DNA of 64,000 nt, taken from positions 11,356,562 through 11,420,561 of the forward strand of contig ML682007.1 of NCBI GenBank assembly GCA_007922195.1, given 5' to 3'. A program made the translations under genes and the position numbers. Position 1 is the stretch's first letter. Each line of letters starts with the position of its first letter. This DNA is from Podocnemis expansa (taxonomy: Eukaryota > Chordata > Testudines > Podocnemididae). The notes beneath the pieces are model-generated. The model was not told the origin of the DNA, did no database searches, and worked only from the letters and a program-made list of their open reading frames with translations. Below, piece by piece: positions 1 to 11,465 of this stretch.

Positions 1-2240
1 TTACATTGAAAATCCCCTTTACTTGTGAAATGTAAAGTCAGTGATAGTTTTGGCATTGACTTCAATGTGGCCAGGGTTTTCACACTTATCTAATTCCTCT
101 AAATCTAAACAGAAATTTCTCCCTTGCATAGATTACTTGAAGTACAACAGCAATTGTGAACCTTACAATCATATCATCATCTAATTATTATTTTATACTC
201 CTTAGTGCTGAGATGGTCATTATGCAGAGGGAACTCTTGAAATAATCATTAAATATGATGATTATTTCACAGTGTATATTCCATTATCTAATTACTGACA
301 CATCAAGTTTATATCAGTAGTTTGTTTTGAAATAAAATGATTCGTTAGCTCTAAATATTTCTCTTGAGGACTGAATGCCAGACAGCAAATAGTAGAACAA
401 ACAAAAGATAACTCATAAAAAAAAAAATCTCTTGACTAATTTGGAAAACGCATACTTTGTGGCTTCATAATTCTTGCCTTGGTTCTTGGATACTATTGTT
501 CCTGTATTTTATTGTAAACAGTTCATGGTTGTGAAAGTGAAGGAGAATCTGGCTGGAGCTGTGGCAAGATAAGGATCATAGATGCTAGAGGAGCCCAAAA
601 GTTTTAATATTAGTTGCGTAGGGAATCTAGATTTTGAACTGAACAGCAATTGCTTGTTGTTTTATAGCTGTGGAAGGTAATGTAGCAAAAGAAACAGATG
701 CATCTAATTCAGTATTCAGAACAAGAGTTCTGATGGATGCTTCCACAAATGGTGGTATTACAATTTGCTGATATAGAGTAAAGCATAGTCACATTAGTCA
801 ATGTGCTAAATACCAATCAAACCTGAGTGGACACTTGAAAAATGTGTCTGCTAACATGTTAGCTAAATCTGACTTGCTGTTTTGTTTGAATGTCTTTGGG
901 CCAGTTTCTTGTTCATCTGAGGTGTACTGATGTCCTGGAGACTAGGCTTTTATTCAGGCAAATATAGGTATCCATGCATGAATGAACAGGTTCATGTGTG
1001 GCTGTGGTTTTTAGGGGTTGGGGTGGCATACCAAAAGTGGCTTCACATTGCCCCTAAATTTCTGGCTTAGAATGTCTGGGAGTTGAGTATGTGGGGGGTT
1101 AGGGAGAAACCAGATGATGATTGGAGAAATCTAGTGGTTACAACACACACGGTGAGGATATGTCTACAGGTTGAATTGAGGGCGTGATACCCAGATGGAG
1201 GGGAGACACTTCTGCTAGCTGTGATGGAGCTAGTGTGATAAACTAGGGATAACTGTGGCCTTTAATGACGGCGGACAGGAACAGAAATGTAGAGGAGACA
1301 CATGGGGAGCCAGAAGGGAATGCTCTAGTCTAGTAGCAAAAAGGCCTCTTGCTTGGAGAGACTTTTGTGTTAAGAAAGCCTAGTAAGAGATTAATTTTTA
1401 TTTCCCGGATTTGTCACATGGCATTGGTCTGGGTTACAATGAATTCTGTCCACCCTGTAGCATTTTGCAGCAAAAAGGCACAATAAAATCTAAGGAAATG
1501 TAAAATGTTTTCAACTCTTTCCTGTTGCAGAGAAGAGCATTATATTGGCTGTGTACATTGACTTTGAGAGTTCCTTGACTTTGTTAGAAAAGGGAATCTT
1601 GGAAATGGTGCGAGGGAAGAGTATGTGGTACACAATTCAAGTAAAGGTATTGAAAGAGAGAGAGACAGAAATGGGAGACAGGAAAGAAAAAAAGGCAATG
1701 GACAGCTAAAATTTATCTAAAGGATTGCTGCTTAGAGCTATTCTCTGAATGCCTTTAATAGGAAATATTAATGGCATATCTCTCTCTTTAAAGGTTGCAT
1801 CTTCTCTCCCTGACAGCCAATTTGAGAGAAGTTATTTTTGTTGTGTTTTACTTTAATTAGAGAAAATGTATATTCCAGTAACATAAAATATTAATATAGC
1901 TCAAAATGTCATTGGTTGTGTTCAGCAGTAAATAGTCAGAGCCTGCACTTTCATGATGATTTCATGTTTGTTTTTTCACATTCTTTATAAAGAAGTTTGT
2001 ATTTGGGACAATGGAGAGATTTGAAACCCATTCTCAGTTTAACCCTATTGACTTCAGCAGAATTAAACCAGGGATGGACCTGGCCTATTGTGTCTGATAG
2101 AATCTGAAGACTATCTTTTACTTCTCAAATAAAAATATGTGCACGTTGATTCTATTAGCATTTGTTTGCCCAATATGGCAAAAGACAACTTACAGCCTCT
2201 TTCCACTTTAAAATTTGCTTTCTTTGGTACTCATTAATTC
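1..2240. other. AT-rich non-coding stretch
   Basis: No gene-like frame is seen. Near 2035-2095 the text resembles one half of an old amniote palindromic MITE (a run around CTATTGACTTCAGCAGAATTAAACC followed by a GGCC-containing end). A similar half motif lies near 50-80. Nothing else can be assigned. Confidence 0.6.
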
Positions 2241-2245
2241 TTAGA

Positions 2246-2268
2246 TTTTTTTTTTTTTTTTTTTTTTT
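2246..2268. repeat. poly-T run (T23)
   Basis: Twenty-three consecutive T residues. It could be the A-tail of an old minus-strand retroposon, but no retroposon body is recognisable beside it. Length is likely to vary between individuals. Confidence 0.9.
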
Positions 2269-2807
2269 GCTATGAATTCAAACCGCGTTTCTATCACAGC
2301 GTAAAGGGGGAAAAAAAACCTACACTGACTATATTGAAACAAGGTATGTTGTAAAAATGAAATGCCTAAAACATTTAAATGTAGTAAGCTCTCATAAAGT
2401 ACATAAATCACATTGGTTAATGTAAATGAAGAGTGCTGCCTTAAACACCGGAAAAATATGATGCCATAAAACAACTTTGACATGAGCTAAATCTCTGTTT
2501 CTATATACCTGCCATTTCAAAAGTGCTATCAAAAATGGTTATGGTTGTTTGTAAGCAGAATGGAAAATCATCTGAATATCCTTTTTAAAAAGTTCCTTCA
2601 AAGTCACTTTGTAAAAAATGACAATGCTAGTTATCTAGCTATGAATAAATTCACATTATTTTTTTCATGTTTTGCTTTTATAGTTCACTCATCAGAAACT
2701 TTTTTTGGCCAGGCAATTACTGACTCTGCCTTCATGATACAAATATATTGGTGGGTTTGACTGTTGCTGATGACTGGGGAAATTGCAGCAATTTATTAAC
2801 ACTGTGA

Positions 2808-2894
2808 GGGTCAAATTTTCTCTAGATGTAAATGGACATAGCTCCATCAGTTTATATGAGAAATGTATCTGTTTACACCAGCTGAGAATTTAGC
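2808..2894. mobile_element. ancient palindromic MITE, short
   Basis: The left end GGTCAAATTTTCTCTAGATGTAAA is mirrored by the right end, whose complement reads TGCTAAATTCTCAGCTGGTGTAAA. The inverted arms and their text match a class of old amniote palindromic repeats with ends of the type GGTCAAATTTTG...GGTGTAAA. A second member lies at 4358-4473. Superfamily not assigned. Confidence 0.6.
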
Positions 2895-3514
2895 ACTGAG
2901 TATGGAAAATATCTGGTGGCTTTAAATGCATCCTCTTTTGTTTCTTCTTCAACATGGCATGTGCTCAAAGTGTAGAATTTCATGGCATTTTTTAAAAAAA
3001 TCTTTTCATCACCAATATTAGAACTGCTTGCAGAATATTGATAGTATATAGATTTAATTCTTAAATTTAGTCAGTGTAGGGCTATGTCATCTTACAAATC
3101 TCGTCCTGTACACCACCATGCTCATCAATGGTGGTGTATGTATAAATCTTCTCTTCTCTTCCCTTCCTCTGGCACTTATTAAAATGAGCTCAGGTGAGAT
3201 TATCTGATCCTGAATTATATCAGTTTTAAAACTCTGAAACACTAAGGTATTGCCTTGTCCTGATTACCAAAGGGGAGTGAATATATTTAGTACTTCTAGC
3301 AACTAGGATGAGGTTTAAAATCTTTCTAGGCACATGAGTATTTCTCTGTTACTCAGGTAAGTAGTAACAAATACCTGCATGTGCATTAGTTTGTCTAATT
3401 CATATTCTTACTGCAATGAGTGTTTCAGGCTTAGAGGAATAATCCATAGTATGAATCTAGTTTTTGAATCTGACAATGATTGTCGGTATAGCTAAAGGTG
3501 AGTCATCAAAGGGT

Positions 3515-3686
3515 CAGGAACAGTGCTAGCATTTCCGGCACCTCCCTGCAGCATAGTAGATGCCAGCACAGACGAGTGATGTCATAGGGCAGCGCAGTGC
3601 AATGGCGTGGTCCCCATTTTGGCGCCCCTCAAATGCTGATGCCCCCCTGCACCACTTATCAGGCTTACCTCATTGCGCTGGCCCTG
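3515..3686. mobile_element. hAT-type non-autonomous element, perfect 8-bp TSD
   Basis: The 172-bp insert begins CAGGAACAGTGCTAGC and ends GCGCTGGCCCTG. It is flanked by the perfect duplication CAAAGGGT at 3507-3514 and 3687-3694. An 8-bp duplication and CAG/CTG ends are hAT hallmarks. The body contains a GGCGCCCCTCAAATG-type segment that I associate with a common reptile hAT family. It sits inside the Penelope-like coding remnant, so it is younger than that copy. Confidence 0.85.
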
Positions 3687-3687
3687 C

Positions 3688-4015
3688 AAAGGGTCCCTCA
3701 CCTGCTCATTCAGTAATGTGATTTATGCCATCATGTGCTGGAAATACCCCCATGCCTTATTCATTGGACAAACAAGATAGTCCCTATGCAGATGAATAAA
3801 TGCACACAAAACTGATATCAGAAATCACACAACACACAAAAAACCCCCCAGTTCCTGAACACTTCCATCTTCCTAATCACTCTGTTGATTTTTTTTTAAC
3901 AGTGGTCCTCAAGAAAATCAATAGGACATCCAGACTTCAAAGAAATACAGCCAAAATTCAAATTCGCAGTTTTGATTGTGTGAAATCAGGGCTGAATTGT
4001 GACTATGGATTCTTT
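3688..4015 (+). pseudogene. broken C-terminal GIY-YIG-like domain of a Penelope-like element
   Basis: Reading from 3688 gives KGSLTCSFSNVIYAIMC..., then HALFIGQTR: the spacing of NVIYAI and FIGQT fits the GIY...YIG pair of Penelope-type endonucleases. The frame has stops at 3778 (TAG) and 3793 (TGA). A shift at the A/C run 3838-3849 moves it to a second frame reading PEHFHLPNHSVDFF and then LNCDYGFF before the stop. The HF-LP-HS and GLN-type motifs follow in the expected order for the family. The family nicks target DNA for retrotransposition; this copy is dead. The match is from motif recognition, not a database search. Confidence 0.7.
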
Positions 4016-4357
4016 TAACATTATAACAGGTAATTTGACTTCACCCTCCTTCTGTATGCTGTTTCCTAGAGTTTTGAATCCTTAGAAATGCTCTGATTTG
4101 CTGTTGTAGTATGACCTGATCCCATGTTTTACACACCCCTGCACTTATTTTCATCCAGTTCTGTAAGTTTCCCCTCTTCAAATCGTCTGAAGTGGATTTT
4201 TTTCCATGAAAGCTCATGTGATCAATAAATGTTTCTTTTTTTGCTTTACTGGACTAACACAGCTACCCCTTTGGAACTTAGTTAAGTCATGTAACCTCTT
4301 TGGGTCAGTTCCCCATCTGTACAGATGAAGATAATCAATACAACTTCTGGATATATT

Positions 4358-4473
4358 GGGTCAAACTTTGTTTTCAGTCTCTGCTCTGATACGTTGTTGT
4401 AAACTCCTGTCTAATTTAATTGGGTGTAAAGGCCTCACTCTCTACGTTTACACCAGAGAACAAAATTTGACCT
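4358..4473. mobile_element. ancient palindromic MITE
   Basis: The left end GGGTCAAACTTTGTTTTCAG is the inverted match of the right end at 4453-4473 (complement AGGTCAAATTTTGTTCTC). The centre contains GGTGTAAA-type text. Same class as 2808-2894. Age is suggested by mismatches along both arms. Confidence 0.6.
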
Positions 4474-4477
4474 ATTA

Positions 4478-5549
4478 ATTCTGAAGGGTAAGCTTTATTT
4501 TTGGAGATTGAACAGAATCCTCTTGATTTTTATTTTTAAGGGGTTTTATTAAAGCAATTCAAGAAAGCTACTATTATTTTACCAGCAAATGGCCTCTATC
4601 CAGAATAGATTTGGCTGACTCAGATGAAAACTGGGCTAAGTAGCAGCCTTTTGGGCAGGTCGTGCATGCCAGAAGCTAACCACCCAAGGAGTGCGGTGTA
4701 TGCAGCATGCATGCTGTGTATTTATACTTCTGTAAATGTTCCCTCTGTCACTGCCTTTTCCTCAAGTAGGTGAAGGATGTGAAAATCATCTCACCCTTGG
4801 GTAATGTGAACTTTGCAGCTGTGAACAGTTTATTACTTGGCACTTCCTTATTCTAATTTCCTAACATTAGGTTTTCCCACATGGATCTCAGTCTGCCCCT
4901 CAAACTTGTAAGTACTTGCCTAATGGGAGATGCCTATCATATCAATTCGGCCAGCAGTGTAGTGTTGTTTGTTCACACCCCATGAAGCTGTACAATCAGC
5001 AGAAAACAGCAGGCATGTTTCTTTCCCCTTTAGTTCATTAGGGTCAGTATCACTTGTAGGTTTTTTGTCTGTGTTGTCGTCTTCTATTAGAAACAGCTAT
5101 ATAAAGCATGTCAGGAAGCTTGTAAGAGCAGGAGAGTGAGAGGATGAAATTTCTAGACAGCCATGAGTGCTGAAAGTCCTTGTTTTAAATGGATTTCTAC
5201 ACTTATAAAGTGGCACTCTAAAAGGTGAGCTGTAATGCTTTTCTAAGCAGATGGCTAGGGTAAATTATGTTGGACCTCTGTAGCAGGGGACTTTTTTTTT
5301 TTGCAAGATGCTGAAAACATTTCCCAGTGTAGGGGTCCTGCAGGGTCCAGAGGGGATCTAGTCCTGACAAAGAAAAACACTTAAGCATACGCTCAACTTA
5401 AGGCTCATGAATAGTGTCATAGAAATGAATTGTAACATATTGTTCCTTGTATGGTTGACAGTTTAAAATAGGAAAAATGAAGATAGAATTTGGCTTCGCA
5501 GCTGTACTGTCTACTGGCACTGGACCAGATACCTATTATAGATCCTTAT
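4478..5549. other. unassigned non-coding stretch
   Basis: I see no gene, no clear repeat ends and no strong palindrome here. A short T run is present at about 5292-5301. Confidence 0.5.
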
Positions 5550-5770
5550 AAGGTGACTTTTACTGAGCACCTCCATAGTCTTCAGTGTATTTATCCTAAC
5601 ATGCCTTTTGAGGTATGTATTGGGTAGCTCCCCCTGTTTTTATAGAGGGGGGCTGAAGGACAGAGAAGCTAAGTGACTTGCCTGGCATCACAGAGGAAGT
5701 CTGTGGTGGAGCAGGGATTTGAACCTTTCTCCTGCATCCTCCGGTAGTACTCTAACCAGTGCAACTTCCT
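5550..5770 (+). mobile_element. MIR (CORE-SINE), near full length
   Basis: The order of blocks matches a MIR: TTTACTGAGCACCTCC near the start, CTGAAGGACAGAGAAGCTAAG and TGACTTGCCTGGCATCACA in the middle, GCAGGGATTTGAACCTTTCT and TACTCTAACCAGTGCAACTT at the end. MIRs are tRNA-derived amniote SINEs long extinct in most lineages. The copy is diverged but nearly complete, which is good for such an old element. Confidence 0.85.
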
Positions 5771-6300
5771 TTTTCTCCACTTGTCATTAGAGGTATTGAT
5801 GTTACTTCAAATTTATACCGGTATAACAGACTAAAATTTGGCCCTGGAGCTATATAGGCTATTAATTTTTCTTCTCTTTTCTAGTAAGACTTCATACAGG
5901 TGTGAAGTATAATGATGGAAGGTGTTCATAAAATGACATCCTTGTAATTAGGGTTTGCTGCATGGGAATACACTAAAGACTTACTGTACTGTCACTCACT
6001 GGAATGTCTTCCCTTCATCTGGACCTAGTTTTATATCAATTTGTTTATAGAAGACTAATAGCTATGCTTGTTTTGACTGTTCACCTATTTGATTTAGATC
6101 TTTGCTGAATTAGGGATTCATCTTCAATTCTTTACCCAGGTGAAAGACATTGGGTGTTTTGTCTTTATAAAGATTTCAGCACCAGGGCCTAAGACCCCTA
6201 ATTGGATTAAGCACGTACAAACATGAAGATCAGGTGGAGAATGATGGTGAGACTGGAGCGGATCACAGATTAGATTTTTTCAGATATGAGCAGAGACCCT
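5771..6300. other. unassigned non-coding stretch
   Basis: Only a partial motif is visible: TTTATACCGGTATAACAGACTAAAATTTGGCCC at about 5811-5843 looks like one half of an old palindromic element. The rest is unassigned. Confidence 0.4.
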
Positions 6301-6389
6301 AATTCACACTTCATTACTCTAGTATTATGCTAGTGTAAAACCAATTTTTAGGCATAAAATTGGTGCAGCATAATAGTGAATCGGGCCCA
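6301..6389. mobile_element. palindromic MITE relic
   Basis: TATTATGCTAGTGTAAAACC followed by AATTTT on the left is mirrored by AAAATTGGTGCAGCATAATA on the right, and the ends AATTCAC / GTGAATCGGGCCC also pair. This makes an imperfect hairpin of nearly 90 bases of the kind common as old amniote DNA elements. Confidence 0.5.
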
Positions 6390-6578
6390 AAGTGCAAACT
6401 GTGCAAGGGGCTTGTGAGAAGGTGGTCGAAAATTCCCTTTTGCTCTCCCATAATGACAGTGCAGCATCTTAGTCCTGTCAAGGGCAACTCTAATTTGAGA
6501 GTTTCAAGTGATGATGTGAGTCAGCTGGGACTGGCTACATATTTTTTCCTCTCAAGCATTTATATATTCTGTTCTATA

Positions 6579-7512
6579 CTGCAAAACAAACAGTCTGGGG
6601 GCACTTTTAAAGACTAACAAATTTATTTATTGCCTGAGCTTTCATGGGAGAAAATCCCACTTTGTCAGATGCTTTGAAGATGGGGAGTTCACAGAATGGT
6701 AGCAAAATAAACAACTACTTTGATTTCCTGTTAGTCTGACCAGATCTGTTCCCCCAAACTGTATCCCAGGGTGTAGGTTTGTGTGTAGATTCACCAGACA
6801 TGGTCAAAGACCATTGAAAAGATGGATGATTTTACTGAATGCCATGGTGAATAACTCTAAGCAAGCAAAGCAAAATAATTGGCGAGCACTAACATCCTTT
6901 CAGTAGCCGGGGTCTCCTGATGACTGCAGATGATCCTGAGGCTTCTGAGGTACCTTGGTCCAAGGTTACCAAGGTAGTCTGGTCCTTGGTCCTGCGGCAA
7001 AGCCCAAATCAGTCATAGGGGACAGCGGTTAAAACATAGCACAGTTCAGGGAAAGGTGGGGGGAGGGGGCAAACCTGCTTTCTCTTCAATGCTCAGACCA
7101 GCTGAGCCCAGCTCCTTTTGAGCACAGGAATGAACAAAAACAAGATAACAAAAAGGAGCAAGAAACAGGCCCCAGAACATCTGTCAAGTCAAGGATGTAA
7201 ACAGGTTTCTGCTCTCTCTGGGCAGGGAGCCCAGGGCATCTCATGGGCTGGTTTCCCCATGGGAAGGGCTGTGAGCATCACTACACTGTCCATTATGAAC
7301 ATCTTCTGCTCTTGCCCTACAAGATCCTGTGACTTGCACTCCCTTGGATTTATTTCCCGCCCATTCTGTAAATTTCCAATCTTCAAGTGTCTGACCAAGT
7401 GGGATTTTTCTCTTATGAAATCTCATGCAATAAATAAATGTTAGTCTTTTAAAAGTGCCATCAGACCCTTTGTTTTGCTGGACTAGGCTAATGTGGTGAC
7501 TCCTTCGGAGCT
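6579..7512 (+). mobile_element. Penelope-like element with inverted 5' arm and unknown middle
   Basis: The left arm (6579-6690) is an inverted copy of the family's 3' region, with GGCACTTTTAAAGACTAACA and GGGAGAAAATCCCAC. The right arm (about 7290-7512) is the same region in direct orientation and ends GGACTAGGCTAATGTGGTGAC. Near-identical TGTTCTATA (6570-6578) and TGTTCTGTA (7513-7521) flank the whole unit, suggesting one insertion event. The 600 bases between the arms are not recognised as Penelope sequence and may be a later insertion. Confidence 0.55.
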
Positions 7513-7521
7513 TGTTCTGTA

Positions 7522-8222
7522 TGGTGTGACAGACTGGGCTTAAATTCTGTGGCAAGACGCATTCTGACAGAAAGGAGATTCTAGCAGAGATAATCAAGCA
7601 ACAATCGCAAAGGGATGAGTCAGGAGACTCACTGGACCCCTTGTTCAAAACCGTCCATGAAACTGAAAGAGCACCTGAAATTCCTGTTCACTCGTAGTGC
7701 CCCCAGCAACTCACTGGGGAAATGCTTAAGTCCTGTGCAGCTATGCTTTCTCCCTTTTCCATCTAACCTGCATAAAGCTTACTCTTTAAACTCAAATGGA
7801 TGCATGTTGTCAGTGTTAGTTTATCTGGGATGATGTCTCCCCCACACCCCAAGGTGACCTAAGTAGCAACTATGCATACATACAATCACATGCTCTGTCT
7901 TCTGTTCAGTTGTTATGCTCTGTTCGTGCAGCAAAAAGCTGCCATAGAGAGGCAGAGGGAGATTCCCCTGATGTAGGGGAACCCCTGGGTGGTAAAAACA
8001 AAACAAAAAAAACTGCCATGTCAATATCTATGCTACCTCCTTTGCCAGGTGCACTAGGGAGAGCTCTAGGCTGGGCCAAGGTGGAAGAGATCATTCTGGC
8101 GATCTCAAGCCAGCATCTGGAGGGTCAGGGAGTCATTTTTAATAGCTTAAATTAGATCAGATGTTGGGTTGCTTTTAAGTATGCATGGGTCCAGTCGGGA
8201 CTGGGAGAAAAATGGTTTAGAG
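7522..8222. other. unassigned non-coding stretch
   Basis: Several overlapping short open frames exist on both strands, but none shows conserved motifs or sensible codon use. No element boundary is visible. Confidence 0.4.
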
Positions 8223-8379
8223 CAGGGCTGGACAAAACCCAGGCACCAGGTTGCTATGGCAACCAGGCTCTGTAGCCTGGTGCCTAGTTCCTGTGCAGAA
8301 ATGCTGCAGACAAGCACCCTCTGGTGACCAAAAATAAAACTGCTGGTGCCGAGCTGGGAGCAAATTTTGCTGAACCCTG
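8223..8379. mobile_element. hAT-type non-autonomous element
   Basis: The 157-bp unit begins CAGGGCTGGACAAAACCC and ends TTTTGCTGAACCCTG, giving short CAGGG/CCCTG-type inverted ends. The flanks GTTTAGAG and GCTTAGTC agree at 5 of 8 positions, a decayed 8-bp duplication at best. Internally CCAGGCACCAGG is mirrored by CCTGGTGCCTAG, so the centre can fold into a hairpin. Confidence 0.65.
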
Positions 8380-9529
8380 GCTTAGTCACCTTTTGTGTCA
8401 AACTACCATTCTACACTGAATGCAGTGTGGCTGCACACAGATGTGGCCCATGACATTTATCAATATGGTACAGAGTCAAAAGCAGTTTCATAATAATTAG
8501 ATGGAAATAGTGCACTTTTGTAAAACAAATCCTGACCCTGGAAAAGAGCAGTATTTACTAAGAAGACTGGCCATGCTATAAGGTTTGATTCAGTTTTTAA
8601 AAGACACAAAAACACCTCTATCATAACTTCCTAAAAAAAAAAAAAGTGAAAACCAAACCTGTTCTATGAAAATAATGCTGCAGTTAGCATGCACTGACAG
8701 ACAACAGGACATTTAAAATGAAGTCCCCCGCTCTGTTCTCCACCTGTTCCACCAGGCCCCCCTTCCACACTATCTTTATTCCTTTATGTGCCAACCTTGA
8801 AGGACAGTGTCAGCCCTGGAGTTAGTTCCTGTGGGTTTTGTGGGTGAGTGTCACAGCATTAACGTTAGGGTCTTGCATTTAATAGGTGCTGAGGAGTAGA
8901 CAGTCACAGTGATCTCTGATGGATGGCAGATGACTTGGTACCAAGCAGGTCTTAATCTCTCAAGTGTTATTTCTTTAAATAGCATGGTATTTTCTAGAAA
9001 TATCAGGCTGTAAAATTCCTGACTTGGAATTCCAAGGGGAGGCAGGGTCCTCTAAAAGATTTTCCTCTTTAGAATTATCTTGGAAATCCCTTTTCTGCTT
9101 TAGATAAACGTAATCATTATTAGACATATAGTTCCTTGGATCATTACCACTTGTCTTGTATTAATATTTACAATAGCACTTTTTTGCGTGTAACCTTTTG
9201 TCGCTACAGGAAATGAAATGCAAATTAACTGTAAGGATTGAAACATAATGAAATGACACAAACTGTAAAGAACTAATGAATAAAGTGGCTTGAAGGCAAA
9301 GAAAAAAATTCCTATAAAAAAACAAACGTGAAGATAAATGAGATAAATAATTTGGAAGCATTAAACTGATAAAAGGAAAGAAATGCCAAGTTCCAGGATA
9401 AATTTAAGTGTCAAAGTAATAATTGCCCTCTTTCTTTTCTTAATAAAGTTTCTCCCCAAAAGTTAACCAAGTGTGTAATTAGTGCATGGTGAATTTCTTC
9501 CAAACTTGCATAACAGTGCATCAAAACGA
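8380..9529. other. unassigned AT-rich stretch
   Basis: A-rich run at 8632-8645. No repeat family or coding frame recognised. Confidence 0.4.
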
Positions 9530-9625
9530 TTCTTCAGGGTGTCTGATGAAGTGGTATCTTCTTCCACAAAAGTTCATGCAATAAATAAATTTGTTAGCCT
9601 TTAAGTGCCACAGGACTCCTTGTTG
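9530..9625 (+). mobile_element. Penelope-like 3' fragment
   Basis: The text GGTGTCTGATGAAGTGG, TTCATGCAATAAATAAATTTGTTAG and TTTAAGTGCCACAGGACTCC is the family 3' region in plus orientation. The terminal CTAGACTAACACAGCTACC part is missing; a C run follows at about 9637-9645. Confidence 0.8.
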
Positions 9626-10924
9626 TGTGGTGGTCCCCCCCCCACCATCAAAATGTTGTTTTGCCCATCCTTATCAGGTTGTTAGCAAATATACTAAGCT
9701 AATAGACATTAACCATAAATTGTACAGTATTTCTCATGTGCCTTCTGAAGCAAAGATATGAAACTGAAGCGAATGATTTTACTAGTAATTGTATTCTCTG
9801 CAAACTGATGACTTTTGGGTCGTGACTCAGCAAAGCCCTGGTTTGATAATATCCATATTCTTTGCAGATGCAATTCTGTTTTTAATCATATTTTCTACCT
9901 TTTGTTTCTGGTTACAGGGGGGCATTTAATGAAAACAGGACCCTTTTGTTTTCTAGAGAACTTGTGCAAATACCTCTTCTGTTTGTTCTGACTTTAGGTG
10001 GAGAGTTGTGTGTGTTAGTGGGAGGGTGAATACTGCATTGGGTTAATGGCAAGCAAAAGGCTTCACCTGGAGTGCAAAAACAGGTTTGAAATGTTTAAAA
10101 AAAACAAACAAACAAACCCGTTGCCTTTAAAATGAATAAAAGCACCCAGGAAACGAGCTCTTATCTTGTCCAAATGCACCACAAACTCCTGTTGACGTCT
10201 TCAGCAGGGGTGGTTTCCCCATACAATGGCTTTCAACATACAGCAGTGCATTTTAAGCCCTTTTAAAATCACCTTTTATAGGTAAAATAAGATCTGTATC
10301 CTCCGTCCAGCATTTTTTTTTAAAAATCCAAACTTGCACCAGAATCTGCTATTGCATTGCAAACAGAGATTAGGGCCTTGGGTAACACCTTGATCCATAA
10401 CCTCTACTTGCTCAGAGTGGGACTTTGTGCCCCTCTAGGCCAGCTAGAGACTGAGTCTGCTACAGTTTTTGCTAAGAAAGATATCTTTTAGCTGTGTTTT
10501 AAGCTCATGTATTAAGCTCCAGAGGTCCCATGCCTGATCCATGCTGCTGAGGCCCTAATGTGGTTTGATGTTACAAATCCAATCAGGTTTGCATTGTAAA
10601 AACATACTGAGAAATGATGCACATAGATGACGTGTGTGTTTAAAACTAGAATAATCTTCATAACAGCCTTTTATTTTTTCTTAACCTCTCTGGTTCAGCT
10701 ATTCAAACACTTCATGGAGCACAACCATGACCTGAAATGTGCATTCCTGCCAATACATAAATAAAAATGAGTTTGATTCTTTTCCCCACTTACACTAAAG
10801 TCTGTTTGTACCAGTAAGAGAAGAGAACCTGAGCTGGTGAAAACTGTCTTTTGTTCTTTTTGGAGTCAGTGCTGAGAATCTGCCCTTGGCTCTGTGGAAA
10901 GGCCTGAGAGACATTAACACTTTT
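9626..10924. other. unassigned stretch with an (AAAC)n tract
   Basis: A short AAAC-type tract lies at about 10098-10120. Otherwise no family or coding frame can be named. Confidence 0.4.
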
Positions 10925-11465
10925 TATAGACAGAACTGGAAGGGACCACAAGATGGCATTGAGTCCAGCCTCTTGCACTAATGGACGGATCAAGTACTGT
11001 CTTAAGGCATCCCTGACAGGTGCTTGTCTAACCTGCTCTTAAAAACTTCCAATGATGGACATTTCACAGCCTGCCTAGGCAACTTATTTCAGTGGTTAAT
11101 CACCCTGACAGTTAGGAATCTTTTCTTGGTGTCCGAGCTAAACCTCCCTCACCGTAATTTAAGCCCATTGCTGCTTGTCCTAACAGCAGTCCAGGAGAAC
11201 AATTTTTCTCCCTCCTCCTTGCGACAGTCTCTTACTGGAAAACTGTTATGTCCCCCATCGCTCACTCTTTTTCCAGACTAAACAAATCCAGTTCTTTCAA
11301 TCTTCCCTCCCAAGTCAAGTGTTCCAGACCTCTAATAATTCATGTTGCTCTTCTCTAGACTTTCTCCAGTTGGCCCACATCTTTCCTGACATGAGGCACC
11401 CAAAACTAGACTCAGTACTCCAGCTGAGGCACAACACTGCTGTTGATGCCTACAAAACTGTTAAG
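10925..11465 (-). mobile_element. CR1 LINE, 3' part
   Basis: On the plus strand it reads ACTGGAAGGGACCACAAGATG, CTGCCTAGGCAACTTATTTCAG, TGACAGTTAGGAATCTTTTC and CAGTACTCCAGCTGAGG in that order. This is the complement of the CR1 ORF2 C-terminal region and 3' UTR, so the element lies on the minus strand with its 3' end at the left. The coding frame is destroyed and the 5' side is truncated, as is normal for CR1. Confidence 0.9.

Larger units (their letters stand above)
3495..4277 (+). mobile_element. Penelope-like retroelement, 5'-truncated, with GIY-YIG remnant
   Basis: This is one of the two most informative copies of the abundant repeat in the window. It holds the decayed C-terminal coding region of a Penelope-like element (see 3688-4015), then a 3' untranslated part containing the AAGTGCCACAGGACTCC-type segment in weakened form, and the typical 3' end ACTAACACAGCTACCCCTTTGGAAC. 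The 5' limit is uncertain because a hAT element at 3515-3686 interrupts it; a few in-frame codons seem to continue to the left. It aligns with the minus-strand copy at 11933-12396 over almost 470 bases. Confidence 0.75.

Noticed and set aside
3515..3686. Treating the insert as part of the Penelope element
   Set aside because: The perfect CAAAGGGT duplication and CAG/CTG ends show a separate hAT insertion.
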